NCBI GenBank assembly: GCA_037127315.1
Contig: JBBBDQ010001186.1
Coordinates: 2,485,501 to 2,549,500, forward strand
DNA length: 64,000 nucleotides
From: Ascarosepion bandense
Lineage: Eukaryota; Mollusca; Cephalopoda; Sepiida; Sepiidae
Reading direction: 5' to 3'
The position numbers and the translations under genes are program-made. Shown in pieces: positions 10,340 to 21,526 of the stretch; positions within the stretch are counted from its first letter, which is position 1, and the number at the start of each line of letters is the position of its first letter. The notes beneath the pieces were generated by a model. The model was not told the DNA's origin, ran no database searches, and worked only from the letters and a program-made list of their open reading frames with translations.

Positions 10340-10560
10340 AGAGTGGGAAACCAACGTATTATAGATTCTTTTGGAAGGGGACACGAAAGCTTTGCCCCGA
10401 TCCTGTTTCCACGGATTCTGATCACCCACATTTCCTTTGTATCCCCAGTGTAAGAAAGAATTTTCACTCTCACAGATTTCTGGAATAGGCTCCCATGTGG
10501 GTGCTTCCCACACTACATTAATCCTGACCTTTTCAAGTCAAGGGTCAATCGTTAGCTTTC
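10340..10560 (+). mobile_element. Diverged Jockey/CR1-like LINE fragment
   Basis: The plus frame around 10450-10550 reads FTLTDFWNRLPCGCFPHY followed by INPDLFKSRVNR. This aligns in pattern with the SRLWNSLP-CFP-YNLxxFKCRVNR end of the LINEs in this window but is far more diverged. It is old and short. Confidence 0.5.
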
Positions 10561-11120
10561 CTCCTTATCTTCATAATCTTTCTCTTCCACTCATCGTTAC
10601 CGTTTAGACTTTAACTTCTACCTTCAGGGACTCTCGAGCCTTTTTGTAGTGATGCTTAGTAAGAAAAAATGAAGAATTTGATACAAATAGCAAGCGATGG
10701 AGAAGACGAAAACGATAAAAACCACTAAATTCAGTTCCATAAAAATTGTTACCTTTAGAGGAAGAATAATATCCCTAACTGAAGTGTTAGTTTTCGTTGC
10801 GTAAGAGTTTAACACTTACCCGACCTTTTAAAGACAGTTGGTTAAACATTAGTTCTTTGTTCTAAGATCTAAGATAACCATAACTTCGTTCGACATATAT
10901 TTTTATATAAAAGCGAGTCAAATGAAATGTGTAACTCAGACATTTTATAATCTTTGTCAATCAATGAATATTGTTAAAACAAAATTTCTTATTGTCGTTG
11001 TTCACGTGTGCCAAGATTCTTTTTAAGTGATATCGGTCATGTACAGCGACAGTTCAAGAACAATTAGTAGCGTAAAAGACACAAAATAAGGTTTTATTTG
11101 TTAAATTCCCAGTGAAAATT
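10561..11120. other. No recognised feature
   Basis: A 63-residue minus frame (10624-10815) has one hydrophobic segment but nothing else to support a gene. The rest is AT-rich. Confidence 0.4.
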
Positions 11121-11642
11121 CAGGGTGTCCATAAAGTTCGTGTGAACTTTAAAAAAATTATAACTTTATTTGTATTTGTGATAGAAATAATCTGTATGGA
11201 ATTCCTTGTCACTTTGCTCTGCGTGTTAGACAGTTTCTAAATCAGGTATTTTCTAACATATGGATCGGAAGGGGTGGACCATTTTATTGGCTTCCACGTT
11301 CGCCAGATTTGACTCCATTAGATATTTTTATGGGGGTATGTGAAAAAAAATTGTGTATGCAATCAAACCTAGTTCATTAGAAGATTTGAAAGCTAAAACA
11401 ACTAATGTGATTTCAGGCATTACTGTAAATCTGTTGGCAAATGTTTTTCGTGAACTGCAAAATCGTATTAAGCTTTGTATTGCTAATGATGGAGGACATG
11501 TGGAAACTTAAATACAATCTCAATAAAACTTTATAAAAGATAGATTTCTTTCTTTCTAATCCTTTTTAAAAATTGTTCCTATCGCAAATACAAATAAAGT
11601 TATACATTTTTTAAAGTGCACACGGACTTTATGGACACCCCG
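11121..11642 (+). mobile_element. Mariner-type element with matched ends, deleted inside
   Basis: GGGTGTCCATAAAGTTCGTG at the left (from 11123) and its inverse CACGGACTTTATGGACACCC at the right (ending 11640) extend to roughly 60-bp imperfect terminal inverted repeats. Inside, 11250-11510 encodes WLPRSPDLTPLDIFMG, then KAKTTNVISGITVNLLANVF, then ELQNRIKLCIANDGGHVE. This is the C-terminal part of a mariner-like transposase, with the last catalytic Asp in SPDLTPLD. The N-terminal two thirds are gone, so it is non-autonomous. Confidence 0.7.
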
Positions 11643-12430
11643 TATATAATGAAAAGTAGAAAAATACTTTTGCGAAAATGTTCAGTGGAATTTTTTTCTC
11701 AAAGCACGCAAATATTTTTAATTTCATAGCATAACGAATAAAAGATAAATTATAGTCTTATATCGAACGGTTACAAACAGTATCTGTTACTAAGTAAAAT
11801 ATTTTTGAAAAGCACCAAAGAAGTGGAAGAAAACCATTTTTTACGTTAAAATTTTAACATTCTCTAATGCCCTATTTGAAAATTCCACAGAATTGCCAAA
11901 AAACAAAGTAGCTGGGGAGGACCATTATCACCCACGCCCTGAAAATATATGACACATAGTGACAGCTATAATAACGAAAAGATTTTCCGATCATGTGTTG
12001 CCTGAAGCCAAATCTTAATTGAAACCTGGTCGTTGGGTATGCATTCTCCAGGCTTCCTCTTGCACTAAGAGCATTTCAAGCTTCGTCAATATTTCTGCAT
12101 TAGAGGCTGACAGAACCATGTAATTGGGTAGGTAAAGACCCTGTGCACTATACATTGAAAAATAAATACTAGGAGTTTTAACCCATGTGAATTTCACGGT
12201 TTTCCTGAATTTTCTTATGTGTTCTTAAAATAATGATTGAAATATCACATGGCGAGTTCTACAACAAAAACTATTTATAAAAAATCCCTTATTGCATCGG
12301 TAAATATTAGAACTTAACAACTTGAACAAAATATACAAATAACAATCATAAATATGAATGCTGGTCGTTATTTTAAGAAGTAAGGGGATACAAATGAAAA
12401 GATTTTAAATTGACAACTTTTTAATTTCTC
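11643..12430. other. No recognised feature; AT-rich
   Basis: No repeat family, RNA gene or credible open frame seen. Confidence 0.45.
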
Positions 12431-12437
12431 TGAAACA

Positions 12438-12690
12438 GCTGTTAAACACTTCTTTCTTTCTTTCTTTCTTTCTTTCATTTGTCACTGAAACCAAGCCTTT
12501 CCTCCTCTTTCCACGCAATCAAAACGGAATGATCGTATTCATGAGATATTGGCAGGAGACGTTAAACACTTCTTTCTTTTTATTTTATTTGTTCTTTCTT
12601 TCTTTCTTTCTTTCATTTCCCCACTGAAACCATTTCCCTTTTTTTTCTAAGTGATTGAAACGGAATATTCTATTATTTATGAGGTATTTG
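12438..12690. repeat. Tandem duplication of about 125 bp with (TTTC)n
   Basis: GTTAAACACTTCTTTC occurs at 12447 and 12561. Each copy is followed by a (TTTC)n run, then CACTGAAACC and a shared segment ending in GAGATATTGGCAGGA or GAGGTATTTGCAGGA. Confidence 0.7.
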
Positions 12691-12699
12691 CAGGACATA

Positions 12700-13300
12700 A
12701 CAGTCGCGCGAACTAACGAAGAGAGGAACAAGCAGATTTATGATAGAATTATTCATATTTAAGATCAAAGTGTTATGGTGATTGCATTTTAATGTCTTTC
12801 TTTATTCTGTTCTTTCACGAAGGTGTTAGTCATTTTGCTTCTTTTAAATTCAATTCTTGTGTCCTTACGATCGGGTAAGAACATTTCCCCAAAGTGTAAG
12901 TGTTACTTTGGCTAAGTAGCTAAAACGAGGCTTATAAATTTTAAATTGCTAAACTTTTTCCTGGGTCCAGATAAGGATACATACTTACTCTTGTGTTTGT
13001 ACATAAAGTATTTTGGTCACGTAGATATTCATCCACATTCTCACTCGAACGAAATGTGGCTCAAGGCCGAGTATAAAGTGGAAGTCTCACGTGTACATGG
13101 AACCAAGGAGAAAAATAATCTAGTCGCCTCTTTGGGGTGACGCCTCAGGCGCCAGTGCTTAACCCTAGCCCTCACCTCTAGTAGCGGCAAAAGCACTGCC
13201 TAGAGAAACGATCCCCTGGGGCTTTGGAATATTATACTTAACATTGATGGGGTTCTAGTAGAGTCAATCATTTGGTGGTGTATAGCAAACAAAAACAAAT
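12700..13300. other. No recognised feature
   Basis: A 64-residue plus frame (12946-13140) has no family features. The region is of ordinary composition. Confidence 0.4.
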
Positions 13301-13307
13301 CTTCCCC

Positions 13308-13308
13308 A

Positions 13309-13360
<52 letters not shown>

Positions 13361-13654
13361 GTATCAACTAATGGACATTTTAATCCGATATTAATTATAC
13401 ATAAATATCGAATTTCAGTTGAATTCTTTGCAGTCACTTACACACAAATACCCTTGGGAAAGGTATTAATCCGTCTCTTCCTTCCAGTTATGGGTCAAAT
13501 AATAGGACAGATTGGGTTCTATAGCCTTGGCTGGCAACCAGTCTACTGCAGAAAGCAATGGCAACCTACTGCGCGATACATCTACTGCCCAGTCAGTCAG
13601 GTCTTTTTCGAGTCATGATCGCCAAAGCGTGTATCACGTATGGCACTTAACTGA

Positions 13655-13685
<31 letters not shown>
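13308..13685 (+). mobile_element. Head-truncated SINE between two (TA)n tracts
   Basis: (TA)n at 13308-13358, a SINE body from about 13405 (ATTTCAGTTGAATTC) to ACTTAACTGACTGA at 13657, then (TA)n to 13685. The tRNA head is missing. Confidence 0.75.
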
Positions 13686-13688
<3 letters not shown>

Positions 13689-13689
13689 C

Positions 13690-14000
13690 ATTTTGAATAA
13701 AAAGTCTATTAATGCCTTCGTTTACATTTTGTTGTGAAAATAGATTTGCAGTGATAACTTCTCTTAGTTTAACCGTAAAGCGACCCTAACTTGAAGGTTG
13801 ATTCACAGATTAAAAAGAGAATAAAGGTTCGATTCTTGTGGAGAAACACATTTTCTTTTATAAGACTTTTTATCTCTACGCCGGTAGATAAAGAATTCTG
13901 TTTAAAAAACTATGATGTCTAGTCAAATCCATGTACCCACTAAATATAACATTTATAAGATTATTTTCTATATTTTCTAAAAGAACACTTGCGGTTTCTC

Positions 14001-14032
<32 letters not shown>

Positions 14033-14200
14033 TTCGAAAAATATAAGCAGTAAATTGCTAATAAATTCTGAAGTGTTGGAACTGTGAAGTCGGGATGCTG
14101 AAAGAAACACCAATCAGCTAAGTGACACTTTTACTTTTACTAATTATATATATATATAGCCTAACAATAGAATGAAATAGACTCACTGTAATAAAAGAGA
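13690..14200. other. Unassigned, with short (TA)n
   Basis: (TA)n at 14006-14030 and 14145-14157. Otherwise nothing recognised. Confidence 0.45.
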
Positions 14201-14202
14201 GG

Positions 14203-14497
14203 GATGTGTGTTGTAGTGCAGTGGATATCGACTCGGAACGACAAATCGGGGAGCCGAGTTCGAATTCCAGTTGAATTCCTCGCATTCACTTACGCACAAA
14301 TACGCTTGGGAAAGGTGTTGATCCGTCTCTTCTCTCCAGTTATGGGTTAAATAACAGAACAGATTGGGTTCTATAGCCTTGGCTGGCAACCAGTCTACCG
14401 CAGAAAGCAATGACAACCTATTGCGTGATAATGTTCTGCCCAGTCAGTCATGATCGCCCAAAGCATGTATCACATATGGCACTTAACTGACTGAGTT
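14203..14497 (+). mobile_element. tRNA-derived SINE, full monomer
   Basis: Complete head (GTTGTAGTGCAGTGGATATC, GCCGAGTTCGAATTCC) and body to CACTTAACTGACTGA. The central hairpin is partly deleted: the copy goes from CAGTCAGTCATGATCGCC without the GTCTC arm. This and the 4196, 19455 and 22295 copies have the best heads. Confidence 0.85.
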
Positions 14498-14504
14498 AGG
14501 TAGC

Positions 14505-14740
14505 CATACACCCCTTTTCACCCTCTCTCTTGTCTTCAGTATGTCCAGTGATTATTAAATTCACTGATCCTTCTTTCCTCAAGAAGTGTGCATGTTGTTC
14601 CATCCATTTATACAAGATTGTTAGTTAGATTATGAGTTGCTTTTCTCTGACTCTCTTGCCTTCAATATGACCTGTGAGTGTCAAATTCGATAGACCCTCT
14701 TTTTCATGATGTGTGCCTGTTGTTCCATCCATTTATTAAC
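14505..14740. repeat. Tandem duplication of about 120 bp
   Basis: CTTCAGTATGTCCAGTGA followed by GTTGTTCCATCCATTTAT is repeated as CTTCAATATGACCTGTGA followed by GTTGTTCCATCCATTTAT. Confidence 0.6.
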
Positions 14741-14884
14741 CCTAATTTGGATGAAATAATTCAAGAAAAAAAATTGCAAATACACAGGTAATTATAAATT
14801 GCGAAGTGACCTAACATTGGCCTTTCAGTTAATTGTTTTAAAATTCTAGCAGTTCTATCAACAGTCTGTATCTACGTTCTCAGG

Positions 14885-15600
14885 ACAGATGGGCTTACGT
14901 CTACATCACGTTTAAACACTGGTTCCTGTACGATCACCAAAGAACATCCGCCCGTTTATAGAATTCTGTTGCCATATCTGTTCAGGCGCCCCTGCTGTTC
15001 ATCTCAGTGTTCTCGACAGGCTCCAAACGAAAACCTCTAATGTGATAGGTCCCGACTTGGCAGCTCGACTACAGCCAATTGTTCACCGGCGGGATGTGGC
15101 TTCCCTCTGTCTATTCTACAAATATATTAATGGCATCTGCTCCGACGAACCTAAATAACTGCTGCCCCCACCACAAGAATTTATTCGTGCAACCAGACTG
15201 GCAACAAGGTTCCAACCATTTACAGTTAGATCAACCAAATTCAGCCGACAATTCTACTCCATCAGCTTCTTTTCTCGCAGTTCCCGCCTGTGGAACTTCC
15301 TCCAGTATACATGCTTTCCTGACGGCTACAACCTCCATGTATTTAAATGCAATGTCAATACCCATCTCTTATCCACTTGACTCCAGTTCCTTCTACATCA
15401 CCCTGTATATCTTGTTCTATCTTGTTCTTTTCCTTTCTCTCTATCTTCGCAACTGTCTTCCCATCCTTCTCTTGCCCTTTCTCTGACACACCCTGTAACT
15501 AGTTCGTCTTTCTCTTCACTCTCCTCCTGCCAAACCCTTTACTAAGTAGCCCCCTGCGCATCAGTGGCGGTACCGCCTTGCTTAGGGTGAAACGATTAAA
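14885..15600 (+). mobile_element. Jockey/CR1-like LINE, 3' end
   Basis: Plus frames give IEFCCHICSGAPAVHLSVLD, then GPDLAARLQPIVHRRDVASL, then CLFYKYINGICSDE and, after frameshifts, the CGTSSSIHAFLTATTS shadow of the SRLWNSLP region. The 3' UTR from 15355 (TATCCACTTGACTCCAGTTC) is shared with the inverted copy at 49784-50400, so these two form a subfamily. The A-tail lies at 15598-15606. Dead. Confidence 0.75.
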
Positions 15601-15609
15601 AAAAAACTG

Positions 15610-15900
15610 TAGATTGAGGAAATAGCTGGTAAGTCGACTAGTTTATTATTAACTAGTAGTAAATATCTGGTCTTGTACGGGATAGGAAGAGTATAAATTT
15701 ACTTTTAATATCTTTCATACGATCCATATCTGCAGACATTAAATACGGAAGATTACTCTTGTATTGTTTAAAGAGTTATTCTCCATGTAAACGTTACTCT
15801 GTTGAACTTATCTTTAACAGCAACAACAAAAAATGGTTGAAAATAAAAAATTAAAACAAAGATTAAACACTTAGTTTAGTGCAATTTCTTTTTCTAAAAT
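15610..15900. other. No recognised feature
   Basis: AT-rich; nothing recognised. Confidence 0.4.
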
Positions 15901-15904
15901 TTGC

Positions 15905-16025
15905 AAGGAGTGTGTAAGTTTTGAAACAGATCGGATGAAAAATGTGGAAGTGGATGCTAATAGAAATCAGTGAAGATACGCACACGGATACACACACACA
16001 CATCTTCAGTTTTATTTATATAGAT
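15905..16025. repeat. Possible Helitron-family fragment
   Basis: AAACAGATCGGATGAAAAATGT and ACACACACACATCTTCAGTTTTA parallel the GAATCGGATAAAAATTGTGG ... CAAACATCTTACCTTTTA segment of the Helitron-like elements. Resemblance only. Confidence 0.3.
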
Positions 16026-16860
16026 ATTTATCTATTTCGACATTTATCTTTAATCGTTATCAATAGTAAATAGGAAAGAAGAGAGGTTCTGTTAAGATAA
16101 AAGTATGCAGTCGGTTATTAAGTATTCCTCTCGGTCATCCTTAATTCTCGCTTAAAATAGTTATCAGAGGAACTAAAAAAGGATACAAGAGTCGAAAACC
16201 ATGTCTACAATGCTGGTATTAAGTTGTTTACAAAGATAGATAATTTAAGGATTCAAGTAAACAACCGATAAAAAAGTTCTTCATCGATGAAAAAAAGCGG
16301 ATGATTTGAGAAACGGAAAATAAGGGATACAATTTAAACCGTTTTCTGGAATACATTCCAGATTACAGAGCCATGAGAACAGAATAAATCAAATTTAAAA
16401 GGAAAAATTCGATAAAATCAAATTAAAAACAACAAAAATCAAATTAAAATTAACCGAATAAAATAAAAAGAAAACAATTGGTAAAAAAACAAAAAAAATG
16501 TTCCAATCATAGATCGAAATTCTATATTATTTTTTGTTGTTACGTCGTTTTTCATATATTAATGAAAGACTTTTTTCGGCACTGCTTGACGTTTTCTGTT
16601 CAGTTTTGGATGGATTTTTTGTTTTGTTTTTAGTCACGCAAAGAATGAATGATATACATTTGCCATCACGACGTTACGAGTTGTTGCCATAAAAAAAAAA
16701 TAAAGAAGAAATAAAGAATAAAAAAACGGATTCTACTCAATGCAGACAACGATAAATATGTGAAGTCAGGTGACTTGAAAAACACGATTACGCATGCGCA
16801 GAAACTAGGCGGGTGAGTGTTTCTCATTTTGAATTAGATTGAAAAAGTGTTTAAAAGTCA
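16026..16860. other. A/T-rich stretch without recognised gene
   Basis: Many A runs and AAATTAAA repeats (16380-16500). A CGCATGCGCA palindrome at 16791-16800 resembles an NRF1 site, but there is no other promoter evidence. Confidence 0.4.
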
Positions 16861-16867
16861 ATTGCAA

Positions 16868-16869
16868 TA

Positions 16870-16906
<37 letters not shown>

Positions 16907-16930
16907 TACACATACATATACATATACATA
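16868..16930. repeat. (CA)n and (ATAC)n microsatellite
   Basis: CA repeats grading into ATACAT repeats. Confidence 0.9.
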
Positions 16931-17119
16931 TATGCACAATATTAATTCGCTCAGTGAAGTCGTAGTCACACATTTCTTAATTTAGGACAGCATCGATATA
17001 CAATTAAAAGGTAATTTATGTCTTTTCTAGAATTATTTTTATCAATAATTTTGAGTTTACAGTTCTTTATAAGAAAGAAAGATATATATTATGAATACGT
17101 TTAGGCAGACAGATACAAT

Positions 17120-17588
17120 ATATATATATATATATATATTATTTTGGCAACAATCTCTTTTATGAAGAAAATGACAGACAAAGTATTAAGGTTAACTTTG
17201 TTTTTATGTAATTTTGCATGTGATCTTAAAGGTTTTTTTTTTCTTTTTCAGGACATAAATTATATAAAAATTCTCGAAATGTTTTGCTTTGCCGAGCGCT
17301 TTCGGTTATACTTTTAGTCATCGAAGATAGATTTTATTTTACGCAGGACCGAATATATGTAGTGTTTATGTATGTGTATAAGAGACATGTTTTATTTTCT
17401 GAACACGGTCAACATGTTGTTGCCATGTTCGTAGTTGATATTATTAAATACTGGATGTTTCTTTTGTTTTTTTTATCAATAATCCTTTCATTATTTTTAT
17501 CCCTTTTTCGCACGTGGATGATACGATGATATTTGTGTTATCAACAAGTATGTTCTGCAGAGACTTACCAAACTCTATCTGTAACATA

Positions 17589-17642
<54 letters not shown>

Positions 17643-18135
17643 TTGGCTAACAATCTCTCCTTTTATACAGTTTTCATTAAAAAATGACCGACAAGGTATT
17701 ATCATTAAGTTTTTATATAATTCTTCATGTGTTCGTATAATTATATATGAATTTTCCAAAACCTTTGTACTTTCGAGAGCTTAATACATAATCGCATCAC
17801 CCACATAGAAAAGAAGATTAAAAACAATGGCAGCATTACTAATAAAAAAAAAGAGAAATACTACACTTAATAACATCAGTTATGAACACGGTAGCAATGT
17901 GCTTACCGTGTTCGGAACTTAACATACACAAAACCCTATGAGCATAAACTTTACACATGTTTATTTACGAGTAAAACAAAATTAATTCTTGATAATGTTT
18001 AAAAATAGAGCCGAAAGCGCTCGAAAGTACACGACCTTTGGACGATTCTTATATAATTTGATTTCCGAAAAGAAAAAAACATATGAATACATGGAAAAAA
18101 TATATAAAAAACTTAATGATAAAACCTTGTCTCTC

Positions 18136-18200
<65 letters not shown>
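17120..18200. repeat. Family G: two direct copies and one inverted copy around (TA)n
   Basis: The first copy (17150-17560, plus) and a partial second (17640-17785, plus) face an inverted third (17820-18140, minus). Markers are GAGCGCTTTCGGTTATAC at 17296 against GCCGAAAGCGCTCG at 18011 inverted, and GAACACGGT at 17401 against GAACACGGTAGCAATGTGC at 17884. (TA)n tracts lie at 17120, 17590-17633 and 18140-18196. G also occurs at 30360-30610 and 62655-63140. Its class is unknown. The 81-residue plus frame at 17284 is repeat, not a gene. Confidence 0.6.
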
Positions 18201-18201
<1 letters not shown>

Positions 18202-18214
18202 AAGATAGGTTATA

Positions 18215-18345
18215 TTTATGGGCAAAAGTGGTCGATATAGAGCGTATGTAAATATACAAGTTGATGCTGAATTCAACACAGTCTTCATTTGAAGACTGCA
18301 TTTAACAATGAAACAGACTGTCGGCGCTCGTTGTTGACCTCAGGA
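18215..18345 (+). repeat. Family G end segment
   Basis: AGAGCGTATGTAAATATACA is shared with 63338. A Penelope-like CTTCATTTGAAGACTGC stretch and GTTGTTGACCTCAGG follow, and 63390-63500 shows the same order. Confidence 0.45.
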
Positions 18346-18353
18346 AGGGAGTG

Positions 18354-18376
18354 AGAGAGAGAGAGAGAGAGAGACG
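18354..18376. repeat. (GA)n microsatellite
   Basis: About 12 GA units. Confidence 0.9.
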
Positions 18377-18589
18377 AGATACTCAAATTATACTTTTTCA
18401 ATGATGTCTGTGATTATAGTCATTCACCATAAATATTACTGCAAAGAAATGAGACCCCTAAGGCGGCAATGGGTAAATTATTGACATTTTATATTTTTAA
18501 TTTGGCGCATTGTTTGCTTTCTATTTTGTCGACTGCACAATATAGTAGGGTCAGTTGGGCATCATCTGTGTGAAAACGATCATCATCAT

Positions 18590-18737
18590 GCAAGTCATTC
18601 CGTCAGAAATCTGGTAACGGCATGCTGTACCGCTTTGCATTAGCGCCAGAAGCTCCAAGACGAAAATTTTGGGTGTGACATGGACCCGCTTAAGAAGTCC
18701 AGCAAGAAAATAAAACAACAACCAAAATAGGAAATAA

Positions 18738-18785
<48 letters not shown>

Positions 18786-19430
18786 CACAGCAAAATACAA
18801 ATACTTTGAACGCTGTGAGTACAACAATAAATACGGGTTAGGAAGTAATGCTAGTTACTGTCTTGGCTATCCCTGCCTATCTGTCTCCTGCTTATCTGCT
18901 GATCTCTGCTCTGAGCTCTCTCTTGTGAGGGGAAGTATACGTAGTTGTAAGAAGGGATCACTCCGTTGAATGGGTGAGGCTACCACGACAGGGTGTCAAT
19001 ATGAGGGCAGTGCAGAGGATTCGGAAAAGGTTGGACGAGTCTAACGGTGATTACGAATCTACGACAGCTCGGTAAACTTACTCAGATAAGAAAAGACGCC
19101 CTGAAATTATTGGCAAAGGTCTCAGACTCGACACTGAGGTCTACATCAAGTGGAATGAGGAGGTAGTGCTGCTCTGGCTAAAGAGAGTGGCTGCTGAAAC
19201 AGGACTCTGCATTATGCGACACAAGCAGGAAAAGCCAATTATGGCTGTCACACAATTTCTGCAACCACCTCTTAATTCTGGCCCCCTAACTCTCCCCCTT
19301 CACTATTATGTCAGCGAGAGAACAACAAAGCTCCTTGTCACGCCAAGAATGAACTGAAGAGAAGGATTATGGCAGCATTCACCAACTTATACAAGGAAAC
19401 TATTATTTCAAGAAAATATTGGAAAATATA
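18590..19430 (+). pseudogene. Tc1/mariner-type transposase, deleted, with (TA)n insertion
   Basis: Order: 18600-18680 resembles 7290-7330; (TA)n lies at 18740-18781. From 18995 comes the HTH part VNMRAVQRIRKRLDESNGDY, then TYSDKKRRPEI. After a deletion, YIKWNEEVVLLWLKRVAAETG (19140-19200) marks the start of the catalytic half. The expected CHTS and SPDxNPLDYYVWG boxes are degraded (LHYYVSERTTK). It ends with RIMAAFTNLYKETI. This is the best copy of the remnant also seen at 6396 and 7292. Non-functional. Confidence 0.65.
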
Positions 19431-19454
19431 TCTGCTAAAATGAGATGACAATGC

Positions 19455-19752
19455 AATCGTGGTGGTCCAGTGGATATCGGCTCGGAACAAGAAATCGGAG
19501 AGCCGAGTTCGAATTCCAATTGAATTCATTGCATTCACTTACGCGCAAATACCCTTGGAAAAGGTATTAATCCGTCTCTTCCTTCCAGTTATTGGTTAAA
19601 TAACAGTACAGATTGGGTTCTATATCCTTGGCTGGCAACCAGACTACTGCAGAAAGCAATGGCAACCTACTGCGGGATAATCTTCTACCCAGTCAGTCAT
19701 GTCTCTTTCGAGACATGATCGCCCAAGCGTGTTTCACGTATGGCACTTGACT
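19455..19752 (+). mobile_element. tRNA-derived SINE, full monomer
   Basis: GGTGGTCCAGTGGATATCGG head, GCCGAGTTCGAATTCC B box, full body, canonical GTCTCTTTCGAGAC hairpin, 3' end GGCACTTGACTA. Confidence 0.85.
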
Positions 19753-19754
19753 AT

Positions 19755-19887
19755 CCATCTTACCCTACACAGACACACACACTCACGCAGACTCTCTCTC
19801 TCTCTCATACACACACACATATATGTATATATATGTAGGGGTGGTGAAAAATCTATGGCCCGACACAATTACAACAATTATAGTTTT

Positions 19888-19950
<63 letters not shown>
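19755..19950. repeat. (CA), (CT), (TA) microsatellites
   Basis: CA and CT runs at 19770-19830 and about 30 TA units at 19890-19948. Confidence 0.9.
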
Positions 19951-19953
<3 letters not shown>

Positions 19954-19989
19954 TTAAATAAATTGCAAACAATATGTTTGCTTATTTTT

Positions 19990-20300
19990 AATCAAATCCG
20001 TTCATGCTCACGGATAATCTTTCGCGTATTAAAATAAAAAGATGTCAGAAATTAGTTGTAACGTTGACAGATGTTATTTTCATTCATTTCTTAAGGTACC
20101 CAAGTACTTTCAACCTGTTTCCGAAAATGACTCCTGAAGAGGACCTCGGAAAGAGGTTGAAGCTGGGTTTTTGTTACTGCTCATCCTGCGGTTGTCTAAG
20201 ATTATTGATACACCCATCCAATAAAAACACACCCAATTAGGACAGGCAGCATGCCAAATTATCTATCTGTTATAGATAATTATAGATTGTATCCGAAGCC
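19990..20300. other. Unassigned; Penelope-like motif
   Basis: CTCCTGAAGAGGACCTCGG at 20128-20146 resembles the CTGAAGA ... CGAAA pattern of families F and G, but no match to them is seen otherwise. Confidence 0.3.
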
Positions 20301-20340
20301 TATTGATCCGCTTATACCTTATTATTAGATACAAATTAAG

Positions 20341-20786
20341 TGATGTAATGAACATACTGGCGTGTATGTTATTATCAATATAAATAATGTGTGTTATTAA
20401 AAAGAGACTGAGTTATAGATAGCTAGATCTAAAAACAATTAGTTCTATTATTTGATTGGTTGAGGGATCGATAGAAATGAACAGCCTGAAAATAGGTACC
20501 TATTTCAGTAGCAAGAAAGTCTAAGATATGAACAAACATAAAAATTACGCCTATAAAAGCACCAGGGTACAAAGAGTCTGTCTCTTTAACTGGGCAGATT
20601 CATGCTGACTTCGGAGTTTCATTAGGACACTGTTATGATGTTCTCACTCGTCAGAGATCTTTGTACTTATCAACGCTCTATCTCTACCCTGATATCGAGC
20701 ACTTTACAATAAAAAGCCTGCTTGCCAAAATACACATTATCAGTAAAACCACTGAAAAAACAACCTTGGTGCTAAACATTATCACA
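20341..20786 (+). mobile_element. Possible solo LTR
   Basis: Begins TGATGTAATG and ends CATTATCACA. It has a TATA box (CCTATAAAAGC, 20550-20560), and about 150 bases later an AATAAA signal (20708-20713). This promoter-to-poly(A) order inside TG...CA ends is what an LTR looks like. Flanks share ATTAA but are offset by one base, so the target duplication is imperfect. No internal region. Alternative: chance promoter-like sequence. Confidence 0.35.
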
Positions 20787-20789
20787 ATT

Positions 20790-20791
<2 letters not shown>

Positions 20792-20876
<85 letters not shown>

Positions 20877-20905
20877 GATAGACAGAGAGAGAGAGAAGAA
20901 AGCTC
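20792..20905. repeat. (CA)(TA)(GA)(GACA) microsatellite
   Basis: A compound repeat changing unit four times within 110 bases. Confidence 0.95.
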
Positions 20906-20997
20906 CATTGAGCTCTCTCTTTCTATCTAATTAATAATTTATATAAATTAGATAAAATCTTTTGGTTTAGCCTGTCCGTTTTCATGGATTGCCATTT

Positions 20998-21001
<4 letters not shown>

Positions 21002-21028
<27 letters not shown>
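21002..21028. repeat. (TA)n microsatellite
   Basis: About 13 TA units. Confidence 0.9.
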
Positions 21029-21054
21029 AATTCTGAAATTTAGATTCCGTCAAA

Positions 21055-21134
21055 TAGCTACTTCAGCGAGAAAATTCTCGTTGCTGAATCTATTGTTGCT
21101 GATGAAGCGAGAATTTTCTTGCTAAAATAGCTTT
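21055..21134. repeat. Foldback hairpin
   Basis: AGCTACTTCAGCGAGAAAAT continuing TCTCG pairs with CGAGAATTTTCTTGCTAAAA continuing TAGCT. The arms are 25 bases (about 22 paired) around a 27-base centre. Confidence 0.6.
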
Positions 21135-21159
21135 TTTTATTTATATATAATATCATATC

Positions 21160-21526
21160 GCCCCAAGCAACGCATTTTACTGCCACTGTTTTGCAGGGGG
21201 TCACATAGAAGGGGAATTATGAGAAAGAGTGACATGTTATAGGGTGTGTCAGAAAGTGGGTAAGAGAAGGATGAGAATACTGATGAGAGTGGAGTGGGCG
21301 GAGAAGGAAACATGAGGGAAAGGATGCAGGTTAGTGAGATAAAAGGTGACTCTTGACTTTACATTAAAATTCTTGGAGATTGTAGCTGTCGGGAAAGCAA
21401 GTAAATGGAAGGAATTCCACAGGCGGGAAGTGCGAGAAAAGAAACTGTTGAATAGAATTTTTTATTGTTTTTCCAGTTAAAGGGTGGGACCTAGTTGCTA
21501 ATCTTGTTGCTCGAGTAAATTCATTC
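21160..21526 (-). mobile_element. Jockey/CR1-like LINE 3' end, left half of inverted pair
   Basis: Read on the minus strand: CGGGAAAGCAAG and TTCCACAGGCGGGAAG mark the SRLWNSLP region, followed by a UTR down to the end near CCCCAAGCAACGCATTTTAC at 21161. It faces a second copy of the same LINE at 21527. Confidence 0.7.

Noticed and set aside
10624..10815. 63-codon frame with one membrane segment
   Set aside because: Short, AT-rich, no start context or conservation evidence.
16785..16805. NRF1-like palindrome as a promoter
   Set aside because: Single motif with no CpG enrichment, TATA or downstream exon.
17284..17529. 81-codon hydrophobic frame as a membrane protein
   Set aside because: Lies in family G, which recurs with this frame broken at 30360 and 62655.
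21098..21112. CTGATGAAGCGAGAA as another hammerhead core
   Set aside because: No GAAA partner at the right distance and no closing stems; it is part of the foldback hairpin.
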